Of a stretch of 64,000 nt of DNA, positions 43,826 to 52,962 are shown in pieces. How positions within the stretch are numbered: position 1 is the first letter of the stretch; the number at the start of each line of letters is the position of its first letter. The notes under the pieces were generated by a model that did no database searches, was not told where the DNA came from, and saw nothing but the letters and a program-made list of their open reading frames with translations. A program made the position numbers and the translations under genes. The DNA is taken from assembly GCF_003097355.1 (NCBI RefSeq), contig NZ_PYUI01000019.1, positions 1 through 64,000 of the forward strand, given 5' to 3'. The DNA comes from Arthrobacter sp. H-02-3 (GTDB lineage: Bacteria; Actinomycetota; Actinomycetes; Actinomycetales; Micrococcaceae).

Positions 43826-44575
43826 ATGTGTGGACGCTACGTGATGGCCCGGGCCGTCGGAGACCTGCTGGCCGAGTTCGACGCCGAACTCGAACACGAG
43901 ATCGCGATCCCGCCGTCGTGGAACGTCGCCCCGACCGCGGACGTGCCCATTCTGCTCGAACGGCTCATCGATGGGAACCCGGTGCGGCAGCTGCACCTTG
44001 CGCGCTGGGGGCTGGTGCCGTCCTGGGCCAAGGACCCCGGGATCGGCTCGAAGATGATCAACGCCCGCAGCGAGAGCGTGCTGGAGAAGCCCTCGTTCCG
44101 GAAGGCCGTGCGGTCCCGGCGCTGCGCCGTCCCCGCGGACGGCTACTACGAATGGAAAGCCGGTGAGGGCCGCAGCAAGCAGCCGTACTACGTGCACCCG
44201 AGCGACGGCGGCCCGATGGTGTTCGCCGGACTGTACGAATGGTGGAAGGACCCGTCCAAGGCCGACGGCGATCCGCACCGCTGGCTGCTCTCGACATCGA
44301 TCCTGACTACCGACTCGCCGCCCGAAGACTATGCCGGCGGGATGCTGGCGGAACTGACGGCCCTGCACGACCGGGTCCCGCTGCCGATGGACCGGGCGAC
44401 CATGCAGGCCTGGTTGGACCCGCACGCCGGGGACGCCGCCACCCTGGTGGACCTGGTCCGCTCGGGGGCGCACGATGTCGCCGAGGGCTGGACCATCGAC
44501 GCCGTCGGCACCGCGGTCGGAAACGTGAAGAATGATTCCGCCGAACTCATCAAGCCGGTGGGCAGCCTGTTCTAG
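43826..44575 (+). CDS. SOS-response associated protease YedK/HMCES
   Basis: A 249-aa SRAP-domain protein. It starts with the required MCGRY (Cys2 becomes the N-terminal nucleophile that crosslinks to abasic sites), with PSWNVAPT, INARSESV (active-site region) and VPADGYYEWK as further hallmarks. It protects abasic sites in single-stranded DNA. The ATG at 43826 is chosen because Cys must be residue 2; GGAGGG lies 4 nt upstream. No LexA box is seen before it. Confidence 0.93.
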   Translation: MCGRYVMARAVGDLLAEFDAELEHEIAIPPSWNVAPTADVPILLERLIDGNPVRQLHLARWGLVPSWAKDPGIGSKMINARSESVLEKPSFRKAVRSRRCAVPADGYYEWKAGEGRSKQPYYVHPSDGGPMVFAGLYEWWKDPSKADGDPHRWLLSTSILTTDSPPEDYAGGMLAELTALHDRVPLPMDRATMQAWLDPHAGDAATLVDLVRSGAHDVAEGWTIDAVGTAVGNVKNDSAELIKPVGSLF

Positions 44576-44591
44576 TCACAGCGTCTTCGGG

Positions 44592-45014
44592 TCACAGTGT
44601 CACAGTGCCGCCGTCGTCGACCTCCCAGCCGGGATTGAAGGCGACCTCCCAGCGGTAGCCGTCGGGATCGGCAAAGTACCCGGTGTAGCCGCCCCAGGAC
44701 TGGGTCTTCGGCGCCGCGACGATCGTGGCTCCCGCGGACTCGGCCTCCGCCATCACCCAGTCAACTTCCGCCGCGCTGCCCAGGTTGTGGCTCAGCGTGA
44801 TGCAGGGAATGCCGGCTGGCGGATCGGTGGCCGCTTCGGCCTGCATCTGACCCGCGTCCCAGAGCGAGAGGATGAGGCCGTGATTGGCCTGGATAAAGAG
44901 GACCTCGCCCCGGACTTCCCGGCGGACGGGCCAGCCCAGGCCATCCACATAGAAACTGCGGGAGGCGTCAACACTGTGGACACCCAGTGAAATTAAATCG
45001 ACTCGTGGCTGCAT
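44592..45014 (-). CDS. VOC-family (glyoxalase-like) protein
   Basis: A 140-aa vicinal-oxygen-chelate protein with two beta-alpha-beta-beta-beta halves (LISLGVHSVDASRSFYVDGLGWPV; GYFADPDGYRWEVAFNPGW). Metal-dependent lyase, dioxygenase or resistance functions are possible. The start is divergent from the chorismate mutase gene with only 20 nt between the two start codons. Confidence 0.88.
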   Translation of the reverse strand: MQPRVDLISLGVHSVDASRSFYVDGLGWPVRREVRGEVLFIQANHGLILSLWDAGQMQAEAATDPPAGIPCITLSHNLGSAAEVDWVMAEAESAGATIVAAPKTQSWGGYTGYFADPDGYRWEVAFNPGWEVDDGGTVTL

Positions 45015-45021
45015 CTTTGGA

Positions 45022-45027
45022 TACTGT
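45022..45027 (+). promoter_or_regulatory. -10 element for leaderless chorismate mutase
   Basis: TACTGT, 7 nt before the ATG at 45035. A TCGACT at 44998-45003 is 18 bp upstream and may be the -35. This spacing supports 45035 rather than 45029 as start codon. Confidence 0.5.
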
Positions 45028-45034
45028 CATGAAC

Positions 45035-45355
45035 ATGTCCACAAATCACGGATACGACAAAGATGCCCAGGCCGACAAGGCACAGCTCGCAGCTGTGCGG
45101 GTGGCAGTGGATGAGGTGGATGAGCAGATCGTGGCGCTGATCGGCCGCCGGGAGCGGCTGATCCGGATCGCCGGGACCCTGAAGGCGGACAGCGCGGAGG
45201 TTCGGGCGCCGGGCCGCGTGGAGCGCGTGATCGAACACGTCAAGGCCGTCGCGGAGCAGAAAGACATCGATCCCGACATCGTCGAGAAGACCTACCGCGC
45301 CATGGTGGAGGCCTTCACCGCGCTCGAACTCGAAGTGTACAAAGCCGGCAGCTGA
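45035..45355 (+). CDS. chorismate mutase (AroQ-type)
   Basis: A 106-aa three-helix chorismate mutase. The helix-1 pattern VRVAVDEVDEQIVALIGRRERL, with Arg in the first helix, and the middle KADSAEVRAPGRVERVIEHV match the AroQ type; it rearranges chorismate to prephenate for Phe/Tyr synthesis. The alternative start 6 nt upstream adds two residues. It stands alone rather than as a fusion with DAHP synthase or prephenate dehydratase. Confidence 0.9.
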   Translation: MSTNHGYDKDAQADKAQLAAVRVAVDEVDEQIVALIGRRERLIRIAGTLKADSAEVRAPGRVERVIEHVKAVAEQKDIDPDIVEKTYRAMVEAFTALELEVYKAGS

Positions 45356-45384
45356 GGCTTCTGCTTCCTGCCGGGCCAGCGCGC

Positions 45385-45771
45385 CTAGAGGGCCTCTTCC
45401 ACGGGCACGTTGGACTGGTAGTCCCGGCCGTCGGCGTCGCTGAACGCCGTCATGAGGTGACCCTTCGGCAGCCCCAGCACCGTGGTGAGCGGGAAATGGC
45501 CGGTAATGGTGTTGCCCGAGTGCTCGACGCCCTTGAGGTCGAAATTTTCCTCGGTGCCGTCATGGCTGAAGCAGTAGAAGGACACGGCCTCGCCGTTCAT
45601 GAACTCGATCCCCATTCTTCGCTGATGGGAATGGTCCGGGGTTGCCGCCACGAGCCCCACCACATAGGCGCCCTGGCCGGGGATATTGCCGTCTATATCA
45701 AAAGTCGCCACCAAGGTTGAATCCTTGGCGGCGATGCTTACGTGCTTCAGGAGTGCGTTGTGGGAGCTCAT
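45385..45771 (-). CDS. hypothetical protein
   Basis: A 128-aa beta-rich protein (SIAAKDSTLVATFDIDGNI; TGHFPLTTVLGLPKGHLMTAFSDADG). It resembles a jellyroll-like single domain but has no recognised family. Its ATG overlaps the stop of an upstream minus-strand frame by 4 nt (ATGA), which supports a small two-gene operon. Confidence 0.7.
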   Translation of the reverse strand: MSSHNALLKHVSIAAKDSTLVATFDIDGNIPGQGAYVVGLVAATPDHSHQRRMGIEFMNGEAVSFYCFSHDGTEENFDLKGVEHSGNTITGHFPLTTVLGLPKGHLMTAFSDADGRDYQSNVPVEEAL

Positions 45772-46076
45772 GGCTCAATCCTGCTACCTGCACCTGCGTC
45801 CGTCCACCCCTGATCTGTCGGTGGTCTGCGGAGCAGCTCGTTCGCGGCGTGGGGATCGGCGGTGCCGTCCCCGGTCCCATTGACGTGGTCGCGTAGGGCT
45901 GCCTTCCTGCGCCGTCCCGCGGGGACGATGAGCACCGCGACGGCGAGGTCCACTGCCCCGGCCGCGTCACCGGATGGGGCTGTGGCGGAAAGCCGGGGTC
46001 TCCTGGTGCTGGGGGACGCCGGTGCCGAGGCTGGGAAGGGCGCCGCAGCTGCGGCGGCCGGGGCGTAGCGGGACAC
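45768..46076 (-). CDS. possible hypothetical protein upstream
   Basis: A 102-aa frame with GTG start, an Ala/Pro-rich N-terminus and a plausible end (RDHVNGTGDGTADPHAANELL). The main support is the ATGA overlap with the next gene. No ribosome site or family is seen, and much of it is low-complexity, so it may be a chance frame. Confidence 0.35.
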   Translation of the reverse strand: MSRYAPAAAAAAPFPASAPASPSTRRPRLSATAPSGDAAGAVDLAVAVLIVPAGRRRKAALRDHVNGTGDGTADPHAANELLRRPPTDQGWTDAGAGSRIEP

Positions 46077-46219
46077 AGAGCCGTTGCCGGTGCCGTTGCC
46101 CGTGCTGATGGCGCGGGAGGGTCGGGCCGCTCCCGCCGGCCCCGTTGTAGTTGCCCATCATGCATCCGGTGCAATGCCGCAAGGAATGGGTTTTGTCGCC
46201 ACTCCGACGTAGACTGGCC
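46077..46219. other. region before the dnaE2 operon
   Basis: No gene is supported here. The region ends in a promoter-like TAGACT at 46210-46215, 4 nt before the LexA box, which is the likely -10 for the dnaE2 operon. Confidence 0.4.
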
Positions 46220-46243
46220 TTATTCGAATATATGTTCGAATAA
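46220..46243. promoter_or_regulatory. LexA (SOS) box before the dnaE2 operon
   Basis: Perfect 9-bp inverted repeat with arms TTATTCGAA and TTCGAATAA around a TATATG spacer. The core CGAAT-ATAT-GTTCG fits the actinobacterial/Gram-positive LexA consensus CGAAC-N4-GTTCG with one change. It lies just downstream of a TAGACT -10 hexamer, so LexA would block transcription of the DUF6504-dnaE2 operon until DNA damage. Confidence 0.8.
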
Positions 46244-46315
46244 CGTGAATGCAGTGGCATGAAAGCGGGGACTGGGCCGGCTCCAGCCCGGACTGGGTCG
46301 GGAGGCAACGTGGGC

Positions 46316-46645
46316 ATGTTCAGCGAGTCCGTGGATGTCGCCTGCACGCCCTCCGGGCAGCCCCTGCGGCTTGACTGGGCGGGCCGGCACTACACGGTCT
46401 GCGCGGAACCGGTCCGCTGGTATGAACGCCGCCAGTGGTGGACGGAGGAAAGCCGGGCCCCCCTCGGGAGCGGTCCGGGCCTGGTGGACCACGAGATCTG
46501 GCGGGTCCAGGTGCGTGCCGACGGGGAGGACGCGGCGGAGCCCACCCTCACCCTTGACCTGAGCCGGCACGTCAGTAGCGGCCGGTGGCGGCTCGTGCGA
46601 ATCCACGACGCCCTGCAGCCCCACCGGAAGCCCGAAACAGCATGA
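46316..46645 (+). CDS. DUF6504 family protein
   Basis: A 109-aa protein of the DUF6504 kind (VACTPSGQPLRLDWAGRHYTV; WWRRV-like WRVQVRADG). Genes of this family normally sit between imuB and dnaE2 in actinobacterial mutagenesis cassettes. Here it is directly behind the LexA box. The start is ATG at 46316 (GGAGG 10 nt upstream); GTG at 46310 is an alternative. It overlaps dnaE2 by 4 nt. Confidence 0.8.
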   Translation: MFSESVDVACTPSGQPLRLDWAGRHYTVCAEPVRWYERRQWWTEESRAPLGSGPGLVDHEIWRVQVRADGEDAAEPTLTLDLSRHVSSGRWRLVRIHDALQPHRKPETA

Positions 46646-49600
46646 GCTTCACCCATCTGCACGTCTCCACCGCCTTCAGCGCCCACTACGGCGTCTCATG
46701 GCCGGAGGAACTGGCCGCGGCCGCAGCCGCCGACGGCGCCACCGCGCTGGCCTGCACCGACCGTGACGGGCTCTACGGAACCGTCAAGCACCTGAAGGCG
46801 TGCATGGCCGCCGGGCTGGATGCGATCGTCGGGGTGGACCTCGCGGTCTTTGACGACGACGGCGACCTCCGCACCCAGCTCGGGGGACGCGTCGTCGTGC
46901 TGGCGCACGGACACAACAACGGCGCCGGTTACCGGGCGCTGTGCCGGCTGATCTCCGACGCCCATGCCCGTACCACGGGCAAGGCGCAGGGAGCGGTTCC
47001 GGTGGCCGTCACCCGGGCCGAACTGGCCTCCCGCACCCTGGACCCGGAAACCCTGCAGCCGGTCCTGACGGTGCTGATCGGTCCGGACTCCGACGTCGGC
47101 CGTGCCATGGGCGGCCGGCGGTACCTGCGGCCCCGCACCCTGTTCAAACGCTGGCTGGACGCCATGCCCCCCGGGACGCTGGCGGCGGAAGTCGTTTCCC
47201 AGCTCAGCCCGCCCGGGGAACCGCTGAGCACCGCCCACGCGGTGCGCATGCTCAAACTCGCCGCGGAACACGGGGTGCCCGCCGTGCTGAGCAACGCCGT
47301 GCGGTATGTCGCCGAGGACGGCGCGGCCACCGCCGACGTGCTGGACTCCGCCCGGACGCTCAAATCCCTGCCCGAGCTCTCCGCCGCCCCGCTGCTGCAG
47401 CCCAACGGGCAGGGCTGGCTCAAATCGGCGGCCCGGATGCTCGAACTGGCCAAGGAGATCATCCACGCCGCCGGGTACGGCACGGCGGACCTCAAGCGGC
47501 TCCTCGCCCAGACCGAGGCGCTCGCGGACCGCTGCCGCATGGACCCCGTGGCCGACATGGGTTGGAAGCAGCCCGTGGTCCCGGAAGCGTCCGTGATCGG
47601 GATCGCCGGCGACGCGCTCGCAGAGCTGACCCTGCGCTGTGAGGCCGGCATCGGCCGCCGCTTCCCGGGAATCTCCGGGCAGCGGGAACAGCAGATGCGG
47701 ACCCGGCTGAAACACGAGCTCCGGATCATCGACTCACTGGGCTTCGCCTCCTATTTCCTGACCGTCGCCGAAGTCTCACGGATGATCCTGGCCATGGGCG
47801 TCCGGGCGGCCGCCCGCGGTTCGGGCGCCTCCAGCCTGGTCAACTACCTGATCGACATCAGCCAGGTGAACCCGCTCCAGCACGACCTCATCTTTGAACG
47901 CTTCCTCTCCCGTGACCGCGCCACGCTGCCCGACATCGACATCGACGTCGAAAGCGCCGAACGGCACAACGTCTACCGGAAGATCTTTGAGCGCTTCGGA
48001 GCCGAACGCGTCACGCTGATGAGCATGCAAAACGGCTACCGCGCTCGCGGTGCCGTGCGGGACGCCGGCCTGGCCCTGGGCATGGACGACGGCGAGGTCG
48101 GGGAAATCGCCAAGCAGCTGTGGCGGTTCTCGGCCCGGCACTTCCGCGAAGCCCTCGTGGAGAAACCCGAACTGAAGGAATTCGCCGACCGGGTGGAGCA
48201 GCGCGGCTTCAGCGAAAACCAGCAGCTGGACCTGCTGGTGGACCTCACGGAACGGCTGGACCGGCTGCCCCGCCACATCTCCATGCACCCGTGCGGCGTT
48301 ATCCTCGGCGACGCCACCCTGCTGGACCGCACCCCCGTGCAGCCCAGCGGCCTGGGCCTGCCCATGAGCCAGTTCGACAAGCACGACATGGACCCCATGG
48401 GCATGCTCAAACTCGATGTCCTGGGCGTCCGGATGCAGAGCGCCATGGCCTTCGCCGTCCGGGAGGTCATCCGGCTCCACCCCTCCAAGGCCGAGGTAGT
48501 GGCCGCCGGCGCACATCAGGCCGGTCCGGACGGGACGGGCCCGGATTACATTGCCGAGGATGGGCGCATCGACCTCAACGCGGTCCCGCTCGATGACGAA
48601 CCGACCTTTGAACTGATCCGCAGCACCCACACCCTGGGCTGTTTCCAGATCGAATCCCCGGGCCAGCGCGAACTGATCGGCAAGATGGCACCCCGGGAAT
48701 TCAACGATCTCATCATTGACATCTCGCTGTTCCGCCCCGGCCCGATGAAATCCGACATGGTCCGGCCCTTCCTGGAGCACCGGCACGGGTTCGCCCCCGA
48801 GGTCTACCCGCACCCCGACCTCAAGCCGGTCCTCAAGGAGACCCACGGGGTCACCGTCTTCCACGAACAAATCCTCAAAACCTTCGACGTCATGACCGGA
48901 TGCGGGCTGGCGCGCGCCGACGAATTCCGCCGGGCGCTGGGCAACGACGTCCTGGAGGCCAAGGTGGAGGAGTTCTTCCGGAAGGAGGCGCGGGCCCGGA
49001 ACTACAGCCCGGAGGTGGTGGACAAGGTCTGGGGCACGCTGAAGGCCTTTGGCAGCTTCGGGTTCTGCAAGGCCCACGGAGCAGCCTTCGCCGTGCCCAC
49101 CTACCAGTCGGCCTGGCTCAAGGCGCACCACCCGGAGGCCTTCCTGGCCGGGCTCTGGGAGCACGACCCCGGCATGTACCCCAAACGCCTGCTCGTGGCC
49201 GAGGCGCGCCGGCTGGGCATCCCCATCCTTCCCCTCGACATCAACCGGAGCCAGGCCGAGTACCGGGTGGAACGGGTGGAATCCGGGCCGGACCGGGGCA
49301 AGCTGGGCATCCGGCTGAGCCTGAACGGCATCTTCGGGCTCTCCGCCGCCGAGCTGAAGCGGATTGTGGCCGGCCAGCCCTACGATTCCCTGGCGGACCT
49401 GCGCGCCCGGTCGCGGCTGAGCAGGCCGAGTATCCAGCGCCTGGCCCAGCTGGGCGCCTTCGACACCCTGCACCGGGCGTCCGGGGGAGCGGCGAACCGC
49501 GCGGATCTGGTCCAGCACCTGCAAAAGCTCCAGGCCCGCCCGCACCGGAAGGGCGTGGAGGTCATTGAGGGCCAGCTGGCGTTGCCGCTGGGTGACATGG

Positions 49601-50154
49601 AACTGAAGAACCTCAAGGCGGTGCTGCCCGCGCCCAGCATGGTGGACAACGTGCGGGCGGAACTGGACCTCATGGCCGTGGACGTCAGCGAGCACCTCAT
49701 GACCAGCCACCGTCCGCTGTTGGACCGGCTCGGCGTCACCACCGCGGACAAGCTGCTGGGACTGCGCAACGGCACGGAGGTGCTGGTCGCCGGGGTGCGG
49801 GTGGCCACCCAGACCCCGCCCATGCGCGGCGGCCGCCGGGTGGTGTTCATCAGCGTCGACGACGGCACGGGCTGCGTGGATTCGGTCTTCTTCCACGAGG
49901 CGCAGGAGCAGTCCGGGTCCTTGCTGTTCGGGACCCGTTTGCTGCTGATCCGCGGCACCACCCGCCGGACCGGGCCGCGGGGGATCAGCATCAGCGCCTC
50001 CATGGCCTGGGACCTCAGCCGCCCCGAAACCCTGCCGTTTCCGGTAGCGGCGCCGGGCGCCCCCGCCTATCCCGGGCCGGAGCTGCCCGTTCCCCTGCCC
50101 GGCCCCCTGGACGGGATCAGCAGGAACCTCGCCATTACCGGGCTGGGCGGCTGA
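46642..50154 (+). CDS. dnaE2: error-prone DNA polymerase III alpha subunit
   Basis: A 1170-aa C-family polymerase. The N-terminal PHP domain (FTHLHVSTAFSAHYGVSWPEEL) has lost part of the usual metal ligands (HxHS reads HLHV), as expected for DnaE2. The catalytic triad region PDIDID has Asp431 and Asp433. The C-terminal OB domain (VLVAGVRVATQTPPMRGGRR) is present, and the extra tau-binding region of DnaE1 is absent. It copies damaged DNA and causes induced mutations together with ImuA'/ImuB, but those genes are not in this window. It is controlled by the LexA box at 46220. ATGA overlap with the preceding gene. Confidence 0.94.
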   Translation: MSFTHLHVSTAFSAHYGVSWPEELAAAAAADGATALACTDRDGLYGTVKHLKACMAAGLDAIVGVDLAVFDDDGDLRTQLGGRVVVLAHGHNNGAGYRALCRLISDAHARTTGKAQGAVPVAVTRAELASRTLDPETLQPVLTVLIGPDSDVGRAMGGRRYLRPRTLFKRWLDAMPPGTLAAEVVSQLSPPGEPLSTAHAVRMLKLAAEHGVPAVLSNAVRYVAEDGAATADVLDSARTLKSLPELSAAPLLQPNGQGWLKSAARMLELAKEIIHAAGYGTADLKRLLAQTEALADRCRMDPVADMGWKQPVVPEASVIGIAGDALAELTLRCEAGIGRRFPGISGQREQQMRTRLKHELRIIDSLGFASYFLTVAEVSRMILAMGVRAAARGSGASSLVNYLIDISQVNPLQHDLIFERFLSRDRATLPDIDIDVESAERHNVYRKIFERFGAERVTLMSMQNGYRARGAVRDAGLALGMDDGEVGEIAKQLWRFSARHFREALVEKPELKEFADRVEQRGFSENQQLDLLVDLTERLDRLPRHISMHPCGVILGDATLLDRTPVQPSGLGLPMSQFDKHDMDPMGMLKLDVLGVRMQSAMAFAVREVIRLHPSKAEVVAAGAHQAGPDGTGPDYIAEDGRIDLNAVPLDDEPTFELIRSTHTLGCFQIESPGQRELIGKMAPREFNDLIIDISLFRPGPMKSDMVRPFLEHRHGFAPEVYPHPDLKPVLKETHGVTVFHEQILKTFDVMTGCGLARADEFRRALGNDVLEAKVEEFFRKEARARNYSPEVVDKVWGTLKAFGSFGFCKAHGAAFAVPTYQSAWLKAHHPEAFLAGLWEHDPGMYPKRLLVAEARRLGIPILPLDINRSQAEYRVERVESGPDRGKLGIRLSLNGIFGLSAAELKRIVAGQPYDSLADLRARSRLSRPSIQRLAQLGAFDTLHRASGGAANRADLVQHLQKLQARPHRKGVEVIEGQLALPLGDMELKNLKAVLPAPSMVDNVRAELDLMAVDVSEHLMTSHRPLLDRLGVTTADKLLGLRNGTEVLVAGVRVATQTPPMRGGRRVVFISVDDGTGCVDSVFFHEAQEQSGSLLFGTRLLLIRGTTRRTGPRGISISASMAWDLSRPETLPFPVAAPGAPAYPGPELPVPLPGPLDGISRNLAITGLGG

Positions 50155-50214
50155 CCGGCCAGCGGCGCGGCCGCAATAGCGCTGCGCCTGCGGCGCCGCC
50201 GCACCCGTGGCGCG

Positions 50215-50244
50215 TTGGTTGGCCTCTGGAGAAACCGATAGCAT
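50215..50244 (+). promoter_or_regulatory. putative thrS promoter
   Basis: TTGGTT at 50215-50220 and TAGCAT at 50239-50244 with 18-bp spacing. This would give a leader of about 60 nt before the thrS GTG, with GGAG just before the start. No T-box or attenuator structure is obvious. Confidence 0.4.
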
Positions 50245-50312
50245 GGACGAGGCTGGCTGTGGTCCCCGTACGCCACAAGCTACGAAGCCTTAACTTTGAA
50301 TAGGAGACACCC

Positions 50313-52322
50313 GTGTCAGATGCCCAGCAGATCACCCTTCTCGTCGACGGCGAAGAGACCAAGGTGACTACCGGGACCACCGGCGCGGAACTCTTCTTTG
50401 AGCGCCGCGATGTTGTTGTGGCCCGCGTCAACGGCGAGTTGAAGGACCTGGACCAGCCCCTTCCCGAGCACGCCACGGTCGAGGCCATCACCATTGATTC
50501 CCCGGACGGGCTCAACGTCCTGCGCCACTCTACGGCCCACGTCATGGCCCAGGCCGTGCAGCAGCTGCGCCCCGACGCGAAGCTCGGCATCGGCCCCTAC
50601 ATCACCGACGGCTTCTACTTCGACTTCGACGTCGCGGAACCGTTCACCCCGGAGGACCTGAAGGCCCTGGAAAAGATGATGCAGAAGATCATCAACCAGA
50701 ACCAGAAGTTCGTGCGCCGCGTCGTCACCGAGGACGAGGCCCGCGAGGCGATGAAGGACGAGCCCTACAAGCTTGAGCTCCTGGGCAAGAAGAACGACGC
50801 CGCCGACGCCGGCGAGGGCGTCAACGTCGAGGTGGGCGCCGGCGACCTCACCATCTACGACAACGTCGACCGCAAGAGCGGCGACAGCATCTGGTGCGAT
50901 CTGTGCCGCGGCCCGCACCTGCCGAACACCAAGCTGATCTCCAACGCCTTCGCCCTGACCCGGTCCTCGGCCGCCTACTGGCTGGGCAACCAGAACAACC
51001 AGCAGCTGCAGCGCATCTACGGCACCGCCTGGCCCACCAAGGATGCGCTCAAGGCCTACCAGGAGCGCATCGCCGAGGCCGAGCGCCGCGACCACCGCAA
51101 ACTCGGCGCGGAACTGGACCTGTTCTCCTTCCCGGACGAGCTCGGCTCCGGCCTGCCGGTCTTCCACCCCAAGGGCGGCATCATCCGCAAGGCCATGGAG
51201 GACTACTCCCGGCAGCGCCACGTCGACGCCGGCTACGAGTTCGTCTACACCCCCCACATCACCAAGGGCCACCTGTACGAGGTCTCCGGCCACCTGGACT
51301 GGTACCGCGAAGGCATGTTCCCGGCCATGCACATCGACGCGGAACTGAACGAGGACGGCACGGTCCGCAAGCCGGGCCAGGACTACTACCTCAAGCCGAT
51401 GAACTGCCCGATGCACAACCTGATCTTCCGGTCCCGGGGGCGCTCGTACCGCGAACTGCCGCTGCGGCTCTTCGAGTTCGGCTCGGTCTACCGTTACGAG
51501 AAGTCCGGCGTGGTCCACGGACTGACCCGCGTTCGGGGCATGACCCAGGACGACGCCCACATCTACTGCACCCGCGAGCAGATGAAGGACGAGCTCACCA
51601 CCACGCTGAACTTCGTCCTCGGGCTGCTCAAGGACTACGGCCTGGATGACTTCTACCTCGAACTCTCCACCAAGAACCCGGACAAGTTTGTCGGCGACGA
51701 CGCCACGTGGGAGGAAGCCACCCGCACCCTCGCCGAGGTGGCCGAAGCCTCCGGCCTGGAGCTGGTCCCGGATCCGGGCGGAGCCGCGTTCTACGGCCCC
51801 AAGATCTCGGTCCAGGCCAAGGACGCGCTCGGCCGCACCTGGCAGATGTCCACCATCCAGCTGGACTTCAACCTGCCCGAACGCTTCGAGCTCGAGTTCC
51901 AGGCCGCCGACGGCACCCGCCAGCGGCCCGTGATGATCCACCGCGCCCTGTTCGGCTCGGTGGAGCGCTTCATGGGCGTGCTGACCGAGCACTACGCCGG
52001 AGCCTTCCCGGCCTGGCTGGCTCCCGTGCAGGTGGTGGGCATCCCGGTGGCGGAGGCCTTCAACGACTACATGTTCGACGTCGTCGGCCAGCTCAAGGCA
52101 GCCGGCATCCGCGCCGAGGTGGACATTTCCTCGGACCGCTTCCCGAAGAAGATCCGCACGGCCAGCAAGGACAAGATCCCGTTCGTGCTGATCGCCGGCG
52201 GAGACGACGCCGAGGCGGGAGCGGTGTCCTTCCGCTTCCGTGACGGCAGCCAGGACAACGGCGTGCCCGTCGCCGAAGCCGTCCAGCGGATCGTCGACGC
52301 TGTCCGCAACCGGACCAGCTAG
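50313..52322 (+). CDS. thrS: threonyl-tRNA synthetase
   Basis: A 669-aa class II synthetase with a TGS domain (residues ~1-65), the second additional domain with an editing site (about 65-220; HSTAHVMAQAV), the catalytic core with motif 2 (LTRVRGMTQDDAHIYC) and zinc ligands (Cys in PMNCPMH), motif 3 (GSVERFMGVLTEHY) and the C-terminal anticodon domain (PVQVVGIPVAEAFNDY). It charges tRNA-Thr. It starts with GTG; AGGAG is 6 nt upstream. First of a thrS-HIT-pgsA operon. Confidence 0.97.
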   Translation: MSDAQQITLLVDGEETKVTTGTTGAELFFERRDVVVARVNGELKDLDQPLPEHATVEAITIDSPDGLNVLRHSTAHVMAQAVQQLRPDAKLGIGPYITDGFYFDFDVAEPFTPEDLKALEKMMQKIINQNQKFVRRVVTEDEAREAMKDEPYKLELLGKKNDAADAGEGVNVEVGAGDLTIYDNVDRKSGDSIWCDLCRGPHLPNTKLISNAFALTRSSAAYWLGNQNNQQLQRIYGTAWPTKDALKAYQERIAEAERRDHRKLGAELDLFSFPDELGSGLPVFHPKGGIIRKAMEDYSRQRHVDAGYEFVYTPHITKGHLYEVSGHLDWYREGMFPAMHIDAELNEDGTVRKPGQDYYLKPMNCPMHNLIFRSRGRSYRELPLRLFEFGSVYRYEKSGVVHGLTRVRGMTQDDAHIYCTREQMKDELTTTLNFVLGLLKDYGLDDFYLELSTKNPDKFVGDDATWEEATRTLAEVAEASGLELVPDPGGAAFYGPKISVQAKDALGRTWQMSTIQLDFNLPERFELEFQAADGTRQRPVMIHRALFGSVERFMGVLTEHYAGAFPAWLAPVQVVGIPVAEAFNDYMFDVVGQLKAAGIRAEVDISSDRFPKKIRTASKDKIPFVLIAGGDDAEAGAVSFRFRDGSQDNGVPVAEAVQRIVDAVRNRTS

Positions 52323-52341
52323 GCAGACGGAAGGGCAGCGC

Positions 52342-52962
52342 GTGCAGGAATCCACAGGGGCCGGGCCGGAGTATCCGGGCGACCACGCCGTGACGGACGA
52401 CTTCGGCCTGGCCGGGGTCCCGGACGCTTTCCAGCGTCTGTGGACCCCGCACCGGATGGCGTACATCAAGGGGGGCCAGCACCAGTTCAAGAACGTGGAC
52501 GACTGCCCGTTCTGTGTCGCGCCCGAGCGGGAGGACGAGGACTCCCTGATCGTGTACCGGGGACGGACCAGCTACGTGGTGCTGAACCTCTTCCCGTACA
52601 ACCCGGGTCACCTGCTGATATGCCCGTACCGGCACATCCCCGATTACACCGATCTCACGGTCGAGGAAACGGCGGAATTCGCCGAGTTGACCCAGACGGC
52701 CATGCGGGTGTTGCGTAAGGTCGCCAACCCCACCGGCTTCAATCTGGGCATGAACCAGGGCGTCACCGGCGGGGCGGGTATCGCCGGCCACCTGCACCAG
52801 CATGTGGTGCCGCGCTGGGGCGGGGACGGGAATTTCTTCCCCATCATTGCCCAGACCAAGGCGATCACGCAGACGCTCGGCGAGGTTCGCCAGCAGGTGG
52901 CCGACGCCTGGCCGCAGGAAATGCCCGCGGAGCAAGAGGCAGCCGGGGAGCAGGATGCTTAA
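52342..52962 (+). CDS. HIT-family nucleotide phosphorylase/hydrolase
   Basis: A 206-aa HIT protein. The motif GHLHQHVVPRW has His150, His152 and His154, and FNLGMNQG and DDCPFC (CxxC zinc site) are also visible. The mycobacterial counterpart at the same locus acts as a diadenosine tetraphosphate phosphorylase. GTG at 52342 is chosen because GGAAGG lies 7 nt upstream; 19 nt separate it from thrS. Confidence 0.92.
   Translation: MQESTGAGPEYPGDHAVTDDFGLAGVPDAFQRLWTPHRMAYIKGGQHQFKNVDDCPFCVAPEREDEDSLIVYRGRTSYVVLNLFPYNPGHLLICPYRHIPDYTDLTVEETAEFAELTQTAMRVLRKVANPTGFNLGMNQGVTGGAGIAGHLHQHVVPRWGGDGNFFPIIAQTKAITQTLGEVRQQVADAWPQEMPAEQEAAGEQDA

Noticed and set aside
45698..46174. 158-codon minus frame before the dnaE2 operon
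   Set aside because: Composition is Pro/Arg/Ser-rich shadow-like. The overlapping frame 45768-46076 has better support through its ATGA coupling.
47776..50244. 822-codon minus-strand frame opposite dnaE2
   Set aside because: Long only because of the high third-position GC of dnaE2; composition is Gly/Val/Gln-rich without domains.
50155..50312. T-box riboswitch before thrS
   Set aside because: No T-box motif, specifier loop or terminator/antiterminator pair is visible in the short leader.
50316..52490. 724-codon minus-strand frame opposite thrS
   Set aside because: Antisense shadow of thrS with repetitive Val/Leu/Gly/Asp composition.
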